Assembly: GCF_014805685.1 (NCBI RefSeq)
Contig: NC_060909.1
Span: forward strand, 5,111,292 to 5,175,291
Direction of reading: 5' to 3'
Length of the DNA stretch: 64,000 bases
Origin: Silurus meridionalis
Taxonomy: Eukaryota; Chordata; Actinopteri; Siluriformes; Siluridae
Part shown: one piece after another, positions 44,781 through 57,790 of the stretch
Position numbering within the stretch: position 1 is the first letter of the stretch
Layout of the letters: the number at the start of each line of letters is the position of its first letter
The notes under the pieces: generated by a model
Seen by the model: the letters and a program-made list of their open reading frames with translations, nothing else
Told to the model about the DNA's origin: nothing
Databases searched by the model: none
Position numbers and translations under genes: made by a program

Positions 44781-44819
44781 TTCTGATTAAACCTTTTTTT
44801 TTTTTTTTTCCAGGTAATT
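44780..44819 (+). promoter_or_regulatory. Juxtaposed 3' and 5' splice-site motif (recursive-splice-like)
   Basis: A branch-point-like TTCTGATTAAC is followed by sixteen T residues, CCAG, and directly by GTAATT. A strong acceptor fused to a donor-like GTAA is the pattern of a recursive splice site in a very long intron. A second AG|GTATTT lies about 50 bases further on (44864-44873). There is no evidence of a spanning gene; the T-run alone may be a simple repeat. Confidence 0.3.
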
Positions 44820-46240
44820 GGCATCTTCACTGTGAAAAATAATCTTGTTTTCCCCGAAATAAACAGGTATTTAATAGATGTTTATCGAACCACCCTTGTA
44901 AATTTCTTAAAGATAAGATAAATATTAACATCATGTTGAAGGTTTTTTTATTGTAGAAAATAATTTGGACATTTATTGCTTAACGAAAGGCTCCTTTTTC
45001 AAATCATCTTGGAGCTCTATCTTCCAGGAAGCCTTGTTTGATTGCCATGCCTGCATTTTGCTCAATTGCTCAAGGGGGCCAATTTACTAATCACACTCAC
45101 CTGAACGTTATTAACCAATCAGCTCTTTAGCCTGAAATAGCGCAGAGTTTCGCTCTGTCATTCACTAAACAGGTATTATGACAAACCAAGTATATGATAT
45201 TTTTTTTAATCCTTTTTTTTTTAGTAGAAGATAAGGTGCTATGCATTTCTAGCAGGAAAATGATTTATTTGCTCAGTGAGAAGTCTGAAATGAGTAAAAG
45301 CATCTAAAACATGACTAATATTATATTTGGCTCTAACAGTTTACTATGAGACCCATTTTTTTTTTTCATTATTATTATAAATAATTGGTTATATTAGAAC
45401 ATCAAACAATAGCTGGGTGTAAAACAGTGTTCCTTGAGTGTTCTTTGTTATTAATTGTTATATAAGGTTTCTACTTTGCATCATATGCCTCCTATAAGGC
45501 GAATTAAAAACTCTCTACGGGTGCTATATGAAGCCATCAGCGAAGTGTCGCTTGCTAAAGCCGGGGAAAATTGTAACCTTTACCAGTTAGTGTAGATTCA
45601 TTTTACTATGCAAGGCATGTACAGATTGTTCTATAAGCTGGAACCATGAGGTACATGTCACGGTGTTTACGTCACAGATATCGTTTCAGCTACATTATCC
45701 GCGTTATCTGCTCAGTAATTTGTGGCTCCTCCAGCTTTTCTTCGCCTCTCAGCAGCGGAGCTCTTTAGGACCTCGTTTGTAGCCTGCTTCACCTAATCTT
45801 CTAATAATACCTTAGTCTAATGGTGTCAATGGTCATATATCATAATAGGCAGACAGCACAGAACCATTCCACTGCAGCAAAGTAAGAGCAGGACTTGATT
45901 CAAGGTTGTAACGGGATCTTTCAAATGTTTTTTCAAGGGTTATGGAAAGGCTTAGCACATGGTAGATAAGTATTGCAGTGTTGTCTTTGGGGTGAAGCGT
46001 TTGTGGATGCGTTCTTATGATGGGAAAACCCCGGTTCATTTTCTACAAGCGTTAACTGGGGAACAATCGACACGCAAATGAGCCCTAGTGACTTTGCCTA
46101 TTCACCGGCACTGGTTTTCTCTAACACACTTGTTCACATACTCCCAAGCATACACTTGCACACCTACACACACCTGCACTGAGCAAAAAGTATTTTCCAG
46201 GTTAAATATCAAATCAGCTGATTAATTCATATCTTTGGAT
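44820..46240. other. Single-copy sequence, possible conserved non-coding elements
   Basis: 45000-45180 and 45480-45860 are balanced and repeat-free. TTACGTCA at 45667-45674 is a CRE-like site. T-runs lie at 45200-45222 and 45356-45366. The 68-codon minus-strand frame at 45833-46039 has no domain. Confidence 0.33.
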
Positions 46241-46363
46241 ACTAATTTTTTTTTTTTTTTTCTTGGGGAATAAAAAATGGACACTGTGACAGAAATGGTG
46301 TCTCTTCACCTGGACCTGTTTTTTGGTTTAACGATATTTCTTTATTTGTAAAATTATATACCA

Positions 46364-46365
<2 letters not shown>

Positions 46366-46424
<59 letters not shown>

Positions 46425-46463
46425 CAGACCCACTGAAAAGAGATAAAAAACAAATAAAGTTGA

Positions 46464-46520
<57 letters not shown>

Positions 46521-46541
46521 GATTTTATTTTGTGTGTACTA

Positions 46542-46597
<56 letters not shown>
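46366..46597. repeat. Three (ATT)n arrays separated by short unique spacers
   Basis: Arrays at 46366-46424, 46466-46520 and 46541-46597 are separated by spacers of about 41 and 20 bases. A poly-Ile frame over the first is an artefact. Confidence 0.95.
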
Positions 46598-46980
46598 CTG
46601 ATACAGAAAAGGGTTTAAAAAATAATAGATTTGAGCTAGTATAAATAAAAAAGAAATTGTGTGTATTTTTCACACACATTACAATTTCTTTCATCAATTT
46701 TTTAAAAACAAAATGCTGATCATTAATTTAAATCATTCAGAACGAGTATGGAAATCAAATAAATCACATGTTATGACCTTCACAGACACTGTATCATTGT
46801 GAAGTTAAACATGACCTTGTTCATCATTGGAGCTCGTATTAATGCAAATGATAACTGTAATAAATATTATAAATGTGATAAATGTTTTAACAAATGGTTC
46901 AATGTGATTAGTATGAGTTTGCTGGCATTGTTCACTGCTCATTAAAGTGCAGATGTAAATAAGACCAGAGCCCATATTAA
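46598..46980. other. AT-rich single-copy sequence
   Basis: Contains GTGTGTATTTTTCACACAC, a near-palindrome (46659-46677). Nothing else was seen. Confidence 0.4.
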
Positions 46981-47800
46981 TTTATTTATTTTTCCCATTT
47001 GAGCCTTTGTGCCATGCTGGGTGAAAGGGTGAGCTATTGTCTCTTATCTCTCTGGAGTTTCAGGTCGCTGGGTCCCTGCCATCGTTATTGGCATCAAAAT
47101 AGCCAGAGTTGTGAGCCATTAATCCACGCTCGGGTGATCTTTAGGGACAGCCGCGTTGCTCTACGTCTGGGTCATAAATAAACAAAGAAAACAAAGCGTT
47201 TGAAAGGGTGCGAGCTACAGCACGCTAACCTAGAATGGCACTAATAAGCAAAAGAGCCACTTGCTTCTGATTCTTTTCTGCTCGTCTCTCTAGTGTACTA
47301 ATGCGTGCGGCTGTGCGGGGAGCCGTGCTGCCTCGCAGACAGGCCGATCATCGCTTGATTTATGGCGCTGACCGCTGCCTGCATCTCTCAAGCTAATGAC
47401 ACATACACTAAAGTCATTGATTTGTATGAATGGCCTCCGTTCTTCATCTATCACAATTTAATGTAAGGGGCTTTGCAATGCAGAGTTGCAGGAGTTGGAG
47501 TGGAGTGTGGGGATCTGCAGGGAGGAGGGAGAAGAAGGATGGGGCCTCTTTTCCCCCCAAGTCATGAGTCATTTGGTGCTTCTTTAATATATAGACTCCT
47601 CCGTTTATGTAAATGGCCCTGGAAACGGGGTGCTATGTTCAATAAAGCAGATAATAGCAACAACAGGGACTGCTCTGTAGAATTGCATCCATTCTCCTGG
47701 GCAGATTTAGAACTGATGGGGAGGGCTGGCCACTATTTTTAATGCGCTACGTGAAAAGGCACCTGAGCTTTAGGATTTGTAGTTTGCGCATGTGTCTCGA
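46981..47800. other. Single-copy block, possible conserved non-coding element
   Basis: Balanced to GC-rich and free of simple repeats over 800 bases, one of the most uniform blocks here. It includes GAGCCATTAATCCACGC, GGGTCATAAATAAAC and GCACTAATAAGC. The 89-codon frame at 47473-47742 shows no domain. A good candidate for an enhancer or other conserved element; conservation is untested. Confidence 0.37.
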
Positions 47801-48239
47801 AGCCCTTGCATCGGAATTAATGCTATTTTCAAGTGCATAAAAAAAAGTTTGCACGGTGCTAAAGAGTTATCGCATGCGCTATAAATAATCATTAAGATCT
47901 TTGAAAAATAAGCTAAAACAAAAACGTAATATATGCAGCCTTGGAACTTTATAACAAAGAAATAAACTTCTAATGTGGAATATTGCTGTTTAGAACAACA
48001 GACTGCATTCCAATCAATTAAAAAAAAAAAAGAAAAAAAAGAAAATGGAGTTAAAAAAAAAAAAACAGACGCACATTTATTTGTAGAATCATTTTTATTA
48101 TGATTTGATGATACATTTATGATGAATATCACTGTTATTCACAACGATCATTTTGGATTTTATACATATTTTGTTGAAAAAAAAGAGCACTTTACACATG
48201 CAAAAATAATATTTAATTTAATAATGATAAAGAAATACA
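47801..48239. other. AT-rich sequence with A-runs
   Basis: A-runs at 48019-48041 and 48053-48064. Nothing recognised. Confidence 0.45.
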
Positions 48240-48775
48240 CATTCCTGTGAAATAAACAAGTATTGGGACACCTGACTTTTCCAGCCATATGTGGTTCTTT
48301 CCATCCGGTTAACACAAAGTTATAAGCACACAATTTTATAGGATGTCTTTGCATGTCAGAGCATTAAATTGTCTCAATATTTGAACTATAAGACACAAAC
48401 CTGTTCCAGCATGACAATGCCCCTGTGCACAAAGAGAGCATGAAGACAATAGTTTAGTGTTAGAATGGAAGATCTTGAGTGGCCTGCTCTAGAGCTTTGC
48501 CCTCTCACATTTTATGTACATTACTGATCTGTCATATACTCATTCCTAATGAATTCTCGTACTGTCTCTATTGTCTCAGACTGTCTGTATTGTTTTATAT
48601 AGTCTGTTTTGTCTTGTATAGTCCAAGATAAATGTATAGTGTTATTTATGTCTGTACTTTTGAGAGTCACTAACAGCTGGAATCAAATTCCTTGTATGTG
48701 CCAATAAACCTGATTCTGATTCTGATTTTGATATTATGGTGTGGTGTCCACAAACTCTTCCATATAGTCTAACAC
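48240..48775 (+). mobile_element. Tc1/mariner-type element (family A) with a nested LINE tail
   Basis: The left part reads GGGACACCTGACTTTTCCAG, CATATGTGGTTCTTTCCATC and CCTGTTCCAGCATGACAATG, then CCCCTGTGCACAAAGAGAG (QHDNAPVHK region). The copy breaks at about 48510 and the terminus resumes as GTGGTGTCCACAAACTCTTC at about 48741. The transposase is far from complete. Confidence 0.75.
48515..48732 (+). mobile_element. 3' tail of a non-LTR retrotransposon, nested in the Tc1 copy
   Basis: The end reads TCAAATTCCTTGTATGTGCC, then AATAAACC and a (TGATTC)n tail. I recognise this as the 3' end of a common fish LINE; the clade is not certain. The 5' part is AT-rich untranslated sequence and no open frame remains. 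Confidence 0.6.
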
Positions 48776-48898
48776 ATACACTTCTTGTACCAAATACACT
48801 TAAAAATAAATAGTTTCTAAAATAAAAGTTTTTTTTTTCTTTTAATATGCATTGTATGCAAAATAATTTTTTCCCTTAAAATACCCAATAGCCAAAAA

Positions 48899-48899
<1 letters not shown>
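48776..48899. other. Short AT-rich spacer
   Basis: No feature recognised. Confidence 0.4.

Positions 48900-48960
<61 letters not shown>
48900..48960. repeat. (CA)n microsatellite
   Basis: About 30 CA units. Confidence 0.97.
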
Positions 48961-48963
<3 letters not shown>

Positions 48964-49150
48964 TCAAACACCTGCATGCCCTCCTGACTTCCTCCCAGAC
49001 AGGAAGGAAGCAGTGAAGTTTGACCGAATAGGTTTAAATCAGTGTGCAAACAGGAAGTGAGCCTTTGGGAGGAAAGCCCGAGAGATGCATGCTTTGCAGA
49101 ACACTCACCACAGTGAAACATGAGTGAGCAATTTTCACACCAGCCATAAG

Positions 49151-49152
<2 letters not shown>

Positions 49153-49194
<42 letters not shown>
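49153..49194. repeat. (CA)n microsatellite
   Basis: About 21 CA units. Confidence 0.97.
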
Positions 49195-49196
<2 letters not shown>

Positions 49197-49204
49197 ACAG
49201 AAAT

Positions 49205-49830
49205 GCCACAAGTACATGCATCCTTCACTTAAGTTGAATAACAGATACTCGTGTTTTAAAAGACTCTGGTAAAAGTTAAAGTACTCACTACACTTCTTCA
49301 CTCAAGTTAAGGTAAAGAAGTTTGGGCTCCTACATGAACTTAAGTAAAAAATTGTCATTACTTCTACTTGTTATAGTGTCACGCTGGTAACTAGACCTCA
49401 CATCATAATATTGAGATGGTGATGATCAGGTGATCAGAAATGACTTAATCACCGACTCCCTCTGTCTCATCCACGTCAGCTCCAGACTTCTTGTTGCCTT
49501 CTGTCTTGCTTGTTAATGTAGATTTGTAAACTAGTCTACGTATGTGGTGAATAATAGCCAGGAAATGATACACCAGTGGAAGATTGAAAAAGTCGCACAA
49601 TGACAAGAAACAGGTTCATGGGCTGAAAATGTCACCAAATTTGTAGTCAACAAATAGATTCTAATTAAAAAAATGAGTCTGGTTTGAAAAAGTAGAAAGT
49701 ACCGATATTTGTTTAAAAAATTTAATGAGTGAAAGTAAAAAGTTTTCCGAAAAATAAATAGTGAAGTAAAGTACTGATACCAGAAAAATCTACTTAAGTA
49801 CACTTGAAGTATTTGTATTTGCCTCCCAGG
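49205..49830. mobile_element. hAT-like non-autonomous element ('AAGTA…TACTTAAGTA' type)
   Basis: The left part reads GATACTCGTGTTTTAAAAGA, CTCTGGTAAAAGTTAAAGTA and CTTAAGTAAAAAATTGTC. The right part reads GTGAAGTAAAGTACTGATAC, TCTACTTAAGTACACTTGAA and GTATTTGTATTTG. Fish hAT-like elements have such AAGTA-rich ends. Exact termini and target duplication are not clear, and no transposase remains. Confidence 0.5.
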
Positions 49831-49974
49831 TCATATTACCTCAGAGTGGCCAAGATTAGTGACAAATATTCAAGACAGTTAAAAATATATATATTTAAAA
49901 ATGTGTGTTTTTTGGGTAATATTTAATATTAACTTTTAATTTGTGGACTTCAGTACAAGAGTCATGTAAAATAT

Positions 49975-50021
<47 letters not shown>

Positions 50022-50024
50022 TTT
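49975..50024. repeat. (TTTA)n microsatellite
   Basis: About 12 tandem units. Confidence 0.97.
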
Positions 50025-50554
50025 TCAGTTAGCAATCCATGCAGTTTGCAGTTATCTCAATTCCAAAATTGCAGGTTTTTCTCTTTTTTTTCATCCTGTT
50101 AGCATGTCCTCATTTTCTATAAAATATGTTTTTTTTTTTACTGGTTAAATAACTAAAATAATCCAGTTTTATTAATTAGGATTCTACAGTAATGCAAGCT
50201 AACCGAAATTCGCTTATGCACTGGAATGCATTGTAAATTCCCCAGCTTTTATTTTTCTTTCACTATGATGTTAACAACTTTTCACATCCAACTTTTTCCC
50301 CCTTGTGGCAGCCCAAAGTTTGCTTTCAGACCTGCACTTTCTCCTATTCTATTTTTTTCCTCCCTTCATCTGAGTCAGAATCGTCTTGTGATGCCGTGCT
50401 AATTATCCCAGCTCCATTTTGTATGCGGATGTAAAATGGCTCACACCTCTCGCCTTGCGAGGTTGCCAGGTCTCTTCTTCCCGCTGACACCTAATCAGCT
50501 AATAATGGCAGCAAACTAGCATGGGCCACTCTTAATAAATCCACTTCACTTGAA

Positions 50555-50559
<5 letters not shown>
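50025..50559. other. Single-copy sequence, possible conserved non-coding element at 50330-50540
   Basis: The second half is balanced, with CACCTAATCAGCTAATAATGG. No gene was recognised. Confidence 0.33.
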
Positions 50560-50585
<26 letters not shown>

Positions 50586-50591
50586 CCTCTC
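50560..50591. repeat. (TC)n microsatellite
   Basis: About 15 TC units. Confidence 0.95.
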
Positions 50592-51540
50592 TTCCTTGTA
50601 CACTTCCTCACCCTTCATTTTAGTGCCTTCTACATTTTAATGTTTCATGCATCAGTGAATTAAAGTAATGTTCCAGCCCAGACTGAGGGTATTTAAATCA
50701 CCCGCTGAGTTCTGGTCTGCAGATGTGAGAGCTCTGTCCATTTTCTTAGTGCCGTCTGAAAGAACTGTATGGAAAGACACTGTAGCTAAAGAGTCCAGCC
50801 TTATGCTTGTTTTTAAGATTTTTTTCTTTCAGTTCAACACTTGGTGTGCATTGAACTCGTCCCCCAGTACACGTCTCACCATGTGAAATTCCCTCAACAC
50901 ATTATTCTTCATAAACAGCTGGGTTAAATGACAAGATGAGAGCATTTCTTTCTCCTTCGAAAAGAATTGCTACATAATAACAACACAATATGTCTCCCTG
51001 TAACACATGATAATACGATATACAGGCATGTAGAAATTTACTGCATATGCATATTTCCCCCCAAGACACAAATTCAGTTTTTTTTCTATCTACACATACA
51101 TATATTTAGACTAGGAAGATTGTGTTTGATCATTTTTACTTTAAATCTCATCAGATACATATAAAGTACATAACCTATGAAACAGGGTGCCATGTTTGCA
51201 AATCTACTTTCAAACGCCAACCCCCCCAACCACCATACCCCAGTGGTAATACAGAAAAAGTCATATTTGCATGTATATGTGGTGGATATAAAGACATGTA
51301 GCATATTAAAGGAAAATAAATGGTGGCTTGGTTATGATGTAGAACATTTTGCTATCCTGGTTTGGGATCACTAATTCCCTTAGAAAGAAGCCTCATTGCA
51401 GTTCAACATAGTTATTCTGACTGATCACCAATAAACTGAATAAAAAAGGGTCTCTTTTTGGCTGAAACATCCTCATTTACGGTTTACAAGAACCCACTGA
51501 ATAGATTGATGAACAGCACACTCTAAAAATCACTAATTGA
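50592..51540. other. Single-copy non-coding sequence
   Basis: Frames of 65-73 codons on both strands lack domains. Nothing recognised. Confidence 0.42.
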
Positions 51541-51712
51541 GGGAATACACTCTGGCCAACATTTGTGGACATCTGGCCAGACACAACCACATTAACTTCT
51601 CATTCCAGATTTGATCCCACTGGCTGTTCCCGCCAATCTTCTAGAAAGGCTTACTAAATTTTGGACCGTGGCTTCTTCCTTTACACACACAAGACATTAC
51701 TGAGGAATCTGA
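51541..51712 (-). mobile_element. Tc1/mariner-type element (family A), 3' terminal fragment, reverse orientation
   Basis: CTCTGGCCAACATTTGTGGA and CATCTGGCCAGAC form the end, followed by CATTCCAGATTTGATCCC, TTCTAGAAAGGCTTACTAAA and TTTTGGACCGTGGC. These are the inverted 3' untranslated and C-terminal coding landmarks of the family. The fragment stops where the next element begins. Confidence 0.65.
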
Positions 51713-52110
51713 CACTGAAGCTATGTCCACACTATTCTGGATATATTTGAAAAAGGTTTTTTCGTCTAAAAACGCTTTGCGTCTACACTATCGTTTCCCA
51801 AACGTTGCTCATCCACAGTGAAACGTCTGAAAACGCTTACGTCACTGTATTGCGCACGAGTAAAACTTAAGATGTTTAAGACCTGCATTATTGGCGTTTA
51901 TTTAATTTTCGCCTCTTTGAAGCTTTACGGCAATATCAAGAGAAGGCTCCGTCACATGACAAAAAATAACGAAAACGCCATTTTCAAATTTAGCCGATTT
52001 GGAGAGCGTTTTCAAAACACTGCATTTCGTCGACTAAAAACGCTGTCAGTGTGGACGGAAGGACAAAACAGAGAGAAAAATATGCAATTTAAAAACATAT
52101 TACTGTGATC
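51713..52110. mobile_element. MITE-like repeat ('GTCCACACT…AAAACGC' family)
   Basis: GCTATGTCCACACTATTCTG and GTCTAAAAACGCTTTGCG lie on the left. AAAACGCCATTTTCAAATTT, GGAGAGCGTTTTCAAAACAC and CAGTGTGGACGGAAGG lie on the right. The two halves are partly complementary (CGTCTAAAAACGC against GACTAAAAACGC flanks, TCCACACT against GTGTGGAC), as in a fish non-autonomous DNA transposon that I recognise. The 96-codon frame at 51818-52108 is not a gene. Confidence 0.55.
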
Positions 52111-52142
52111 ATGGCCTCAAGTTAAGGAATAAATGTTGGGGG

Positions 52143-52163
52143 GTTTAGGGTTAGGGTTAGGGG
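52143..52163 (+). repeat. Short interstitial telomere-like tract
   Basis: GTTTAGGG followed by two GTTAGGG-type units in register with TTAGGG, inside a G-rich patch. Confidence 0.6.
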
Positions 52164-52755
52164 GGCAATGACTATCCCAAAAGGTGTTCAGCTAGGTTGA
52201 GATAGGTAGGGCTCAGAATGTGTTTTAATATTCTAGAAGCTAACCTGTACATGTAAATCACCTCATCATGTTTGCTTTTAGTTCATTTAGATTGTCCTGT
52301 TTCAAGCTCTTGGTGATTAGCAGATAACCAATACACCGTTAACTCCTTCCTTGGTCCGGCACAAAATTTCCAATTCCCTTAAATCAATGTTGACATAAAT
52401 AAAACATTTGTGACATACAAACAGATATATGAATAAACTTGTAGATATCTGGAAACAAAAACACTTTTTTCTTGTTTTCTTTTAATTGCATTTAAAACCA
52501 GTAGAATTCCTTGAAATAAGTGTAATTGCCTTTCTCATATAATGAAATAAACTCTCTTGTATATGTATTTATTATTATTATTTATTTATATATGTATGTA
52601 TGTATGTATTATTATCATAATGCACATTTCATCTGTGTTTGCAGGCAACCTGTTTGTTAGTTTATGCAACTTTAGTATCACCGTACAACTTGTTCAAAAA
52701 GGTTAAACTGTGCAATGAACAATAAACAAAAGATTTTAATGGCAAATTGCAGGCT
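52164..52755. other. AT-rich single-copy sequence
   Basis: TATGTATG-like and ATT runs lie near 52566-52615. No gene was recognised. Confidence 0.42.
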
Positions 52756-52778
52756 AAAAAAAAAAAAAAAAAAAAAAA
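52756..52778. repeat. Poly(A) tract
   Basis: 23 consecutive A residues. Confidence 0.97.
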
Positions 52779-54120
52779 CGCTTTCTTTTGCTTTATTTCA
52801 TTGTTTCCGGCGATGATGTAAACACGACGATTACAGGTGCAAGCCACATTTCTTCCAATTAAAGACAGTTCTGGGACACTGTGTAATTGTACAGAGGTGC
52901 AAAATTCTGCCTTACTTAAGCATTATGGCAAATCAAGTGAGAATTCATTGTTCTACATGCACTAATGTTGTAATTTGGTTGAGAACTAGGTGCAGGATTT
53001 CTTCAATACGAGGTCCACAACTAGCCAGACAGGTGGTTTTGTGTGTTTTGAATCCTTCAGCATGACCGACTCGGTTTGGAACCCTGTTCCGCCCAGACAT
53101 TATGACTCACCCGCTGTGAATGACATGACGTCGTTGTAAAGGACCTAAACAAATCCCTGATTTAATCAAATTCACCTTGCGTTTCAATAAACATTCACGA
53201 GTCACCTGTGTACAGAATGTACGGCCCTTGTCTCGAAGCAGATGCTCTGCACATCCATGAAAACTCTAAGCCTCTGTCTTCAATTAGGCTGGATGATCAG
53301 GCAGGCTCCAGTCAAATGATCTCGAACAGACTCGTCTTGTTTCAAGAATGACAGCGACGAATTTGCAAAGTCGCTCACATTTCCCAGGCCCTGATCGCTT
53401 CATAATGATACATTTTGCGCGTGCTTCGCCGGCAATTAGCCTCAAAGTGAACGCTTATTTGTTGCAAACCCGTTTGCTAAACAGGAATCAGAAAAGAAGC
53501 TCTGTGTGTTCAAATCAACCCAGACAGCCTTAAGTGAAGTGATTTCCTTACTCATCGCTGGAGAGATTGCACGAGCTTTCGAACTTGTCTGCCGTCCTAA
53601 TAACGAGACGTCATTCTTTTAAATGGTCATCGTTCGCAGATAGGTGGAACATTTGTCATTCATGCAAGCGCTCGCTATGAGAGCGTCTGTCTGCAGCTGG
53701 AGATGGATCCAATTATGCAGGCTGGACATCTCTAACAAGGTGGGAGGAAAAGGCTTCCTGGACAAACAACATCCTGCAGTAATGAGCAGCCCTCGTTTCA
53801 GCAAACTCGTCCGTCTCTTGGTGGATTGATTCCACCACAAACTATGTGAATAGACAGTGTTTCTTTTCACTTTTAAACAGACACGAGAAGCAGGGAATTA
53901 CAAGCAAGAACCCCCCCTCCTCACACACACACATATACACAAACACACTCCTGCCACCCGCCAACAAGAATGTGTACTAGAGCTGAACTTTCTTCAATCA
54001 AACTTATGAATGTGTATTATTAATCATGTCAGCCTGTTGATACAGAGATGCAGAAACGCTACAGAAAAATTGGATGCATATAAATATATATATAAAAAAC
54101 TTCACCAGCGCCTCAGTTCA
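52779..54120. other. Single-copy block, possible conserved non-coding elements
   Basis: 53040-53880 is balanced and repeat-free; motifs include GAATAACGAG-like and CCAATTATGCAGG cores. Frames at 53348-53533, 53644-53829 and 53619-53870 (minus) overlap and show no domain. Confidence 0.36.
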
Positions 54121-55405
54121 GGCTTTCTGTACGCCTAGATAAACAAGGCATGGGTTGTCAATGCAGAGGCAGGCATGATCAATGCTCCAGAGGCCAGAGG
54201 ATCTGCATTGATTTCTGCACTCCCAGATTTTCAAGCAGGCTCTTCATCAACACGAGCACTTTGTCCTTCCCAAATAATCAGATCGAACAACGATGCCAGC
54301 ATCCCCAGAGATCAGGAGGTCTCTGATGTTAGTGTAAGCGAAGGCCAACTAAGACCATCTGCAGCAAGCTAGAAAAGAGCTTTGACGCCCTACAGGTAAC
54401 TGAAGTAACAAGCGCTTTTTCTCTTGCACATATCCAAACAAATACGGCACTAACACAGATATTTATTACACCCATGTTAAATTTATTTGTCCACCTCCGA
54501 TCTTTTTTTTTTTTTTCCCTTCGGGTGAAATAGTCGTCTGCGTCGTTAATTTTTTATTCAGTCCCTGACAAATGTCCTGAAACATTTTACAGCCAGACAG
54601 GTAATCCTGAAAATTGACCTTCATTTGAATTTTTCATAAAAATGGAGGGAAAATATGAATAAATCCTTGTCTACTTTTGTTCCGCAAAATACATTAATCT
54701 AAGTGTTCAACCCCCCCCCACGCCGGTGTCAGATTACACTCTATCAAACTTCCCCTCCGTCGCACTCACAGAAACCTAAATTTCATTCCTCTTTCCAGAA
54801 TGTGTTTCTGTCAATATAGGAGATATAAATAGCTGAGGGAGACAGTGACCATTCATAAATCTAGCTGAATATTTAAAGAGGGTCTTTGGGTAAGAGAGCA
54901 AGAGCACTAAAGAGAACCAGAAAGAGAGACTGTGGGTGAAAGGAGGTGGGGGGGGTTTAAAAAGGTGGCTCAAGTTGCTCCTCAATTTGATCAATCGTCT
55001 GAGTCCTACCTCTACACTTGGAAAATTACAAATTGGAATCAGGGAATCAGTGGCAGTTTATCATCGCTGGGACGGTGCTCGAGTGTCTACTTTCCCCCTG
55101 GTGAGAAGAGAAGGTGCGAGACAGACGACAGAGCGGAATTAGAAATAGTTGTAAGGTTAAGGTAATGTATGATCATTCACAAGGGAATACGAGTGAAGGC
55201 TGTAAAAGGCAGTAATAGGAACTTCTCGAATCATTTCAGATGAAGATATCTGCAGATAGATATTTTGATTAAAATTTTAATAGTATGTATAACCCATAGA
55301 TGTATTTTCTCGTTTTATTTTTCACTCTTATAGCCAGGACAGCATTGTGACTGAACACACACACAGTGATAATATTATAAAAAGTGATATAAAGTGTGAA
55401 GTTCA

Positions 55406-55410
<5 letters not shown>
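54121..55410. other. Single-copy sequence
   Basis: 54160-54400 is balanced and carries a 65-codon frame ending at 54372 without recognised similarity. C-runs and G-runs lie at 54711-54719 and 54948-54955. No gene was recognised. Confidence 0.36.

Positions 55411-55444
<34 letters not shown>
55411..55444. repeat. (TC)n microsatellite
   Basis: About 16 TC units. Confidence 0.96.
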
Positions 55445-55446
<2 letters not shown>

Positions 55447-55834
55447 CAAAAGACAAGGCCAGAGGAGAGGAAAAAGACACTCAATGTCTGCAGCTCATTA
55501 GAAAACTCTTTTAATAAGCCAGCTCCAGTGTTGATGTGGACAATTTAGATACCAGACCCTCCATATTTTAATTGTTTTAATTAGTTCCTATAATTGGCAT
55601 ATTTTCTTGAGCTACAGAAGTGATAGTAATATTTTACTTTGAGTCACCAAACAACTCTTCTGCTAGTTTTTTTTTTCTACATTAAAGGATAAAACTTGCA
55701 CAGCTGGAACAAGGTGTCTTGTGTGGAGCAGCATGTTCTGTATATGGTGGTAGAAGAACCATTGATGCTCAATTAATTTAGTTTTTTCTGTTTTGTTCAA
55801 CTGCATGACTGGACGGCAGAGTCCAAAATAATTA
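55445..55834. other. Single-copy sequence
   Basis: No feature recognised. Confidence 0.42.
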
Positions 55835-57432
<1,598 letters not shown>

Positions 57433-57790
57433 AATTGGAAAAAAAAGTGTTTTGGTGTAGTTTGTGCTGCATACAATTTAGAACACATCCCATGCTTCAT
57501 TTGATTCCTGATTAAATCTACATTATAAGCTTGTAATATATAAATAATAATGTATTTATCTATAGTAATAGGAAATTTGCCTTTTATTAGTTATTATTAT
57601 TTTTATTATTACTATTATTATGATTATTATTAAAACAGCAAACAGAACTGAGCTGTGCTTAAATCTTTGCTCAATCATGCTAAATGTTGCAAAAAAATTG
57701 TTGACATTTTGACTTTCCTTACAATATAACTTCAAAATTTTTGCTAAAAGTTATCTTTATATGGATTTCTGCTCTTCTGCTGTTGCCCCC
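57433..57790. other. AT-rich sequence with ATT runs
   Basis: Imperfect ATT repeats at 57587-57632. Nothing else. Confidence 0.45.

Noticed and set aside
44793..44809. Treating the T-run at 44794-44809 as only a simple repeat
   Set aside because: Kept instead as a weak splice-site candidate because a branch-point-like sequence and AG|GTAA flank it; the simple-repeat explanation remains possible.
51818..52108. 96-codon plus-strand frame
   Set aside because: It lies entirely within the MITE-like repeat of AAAACGC type.
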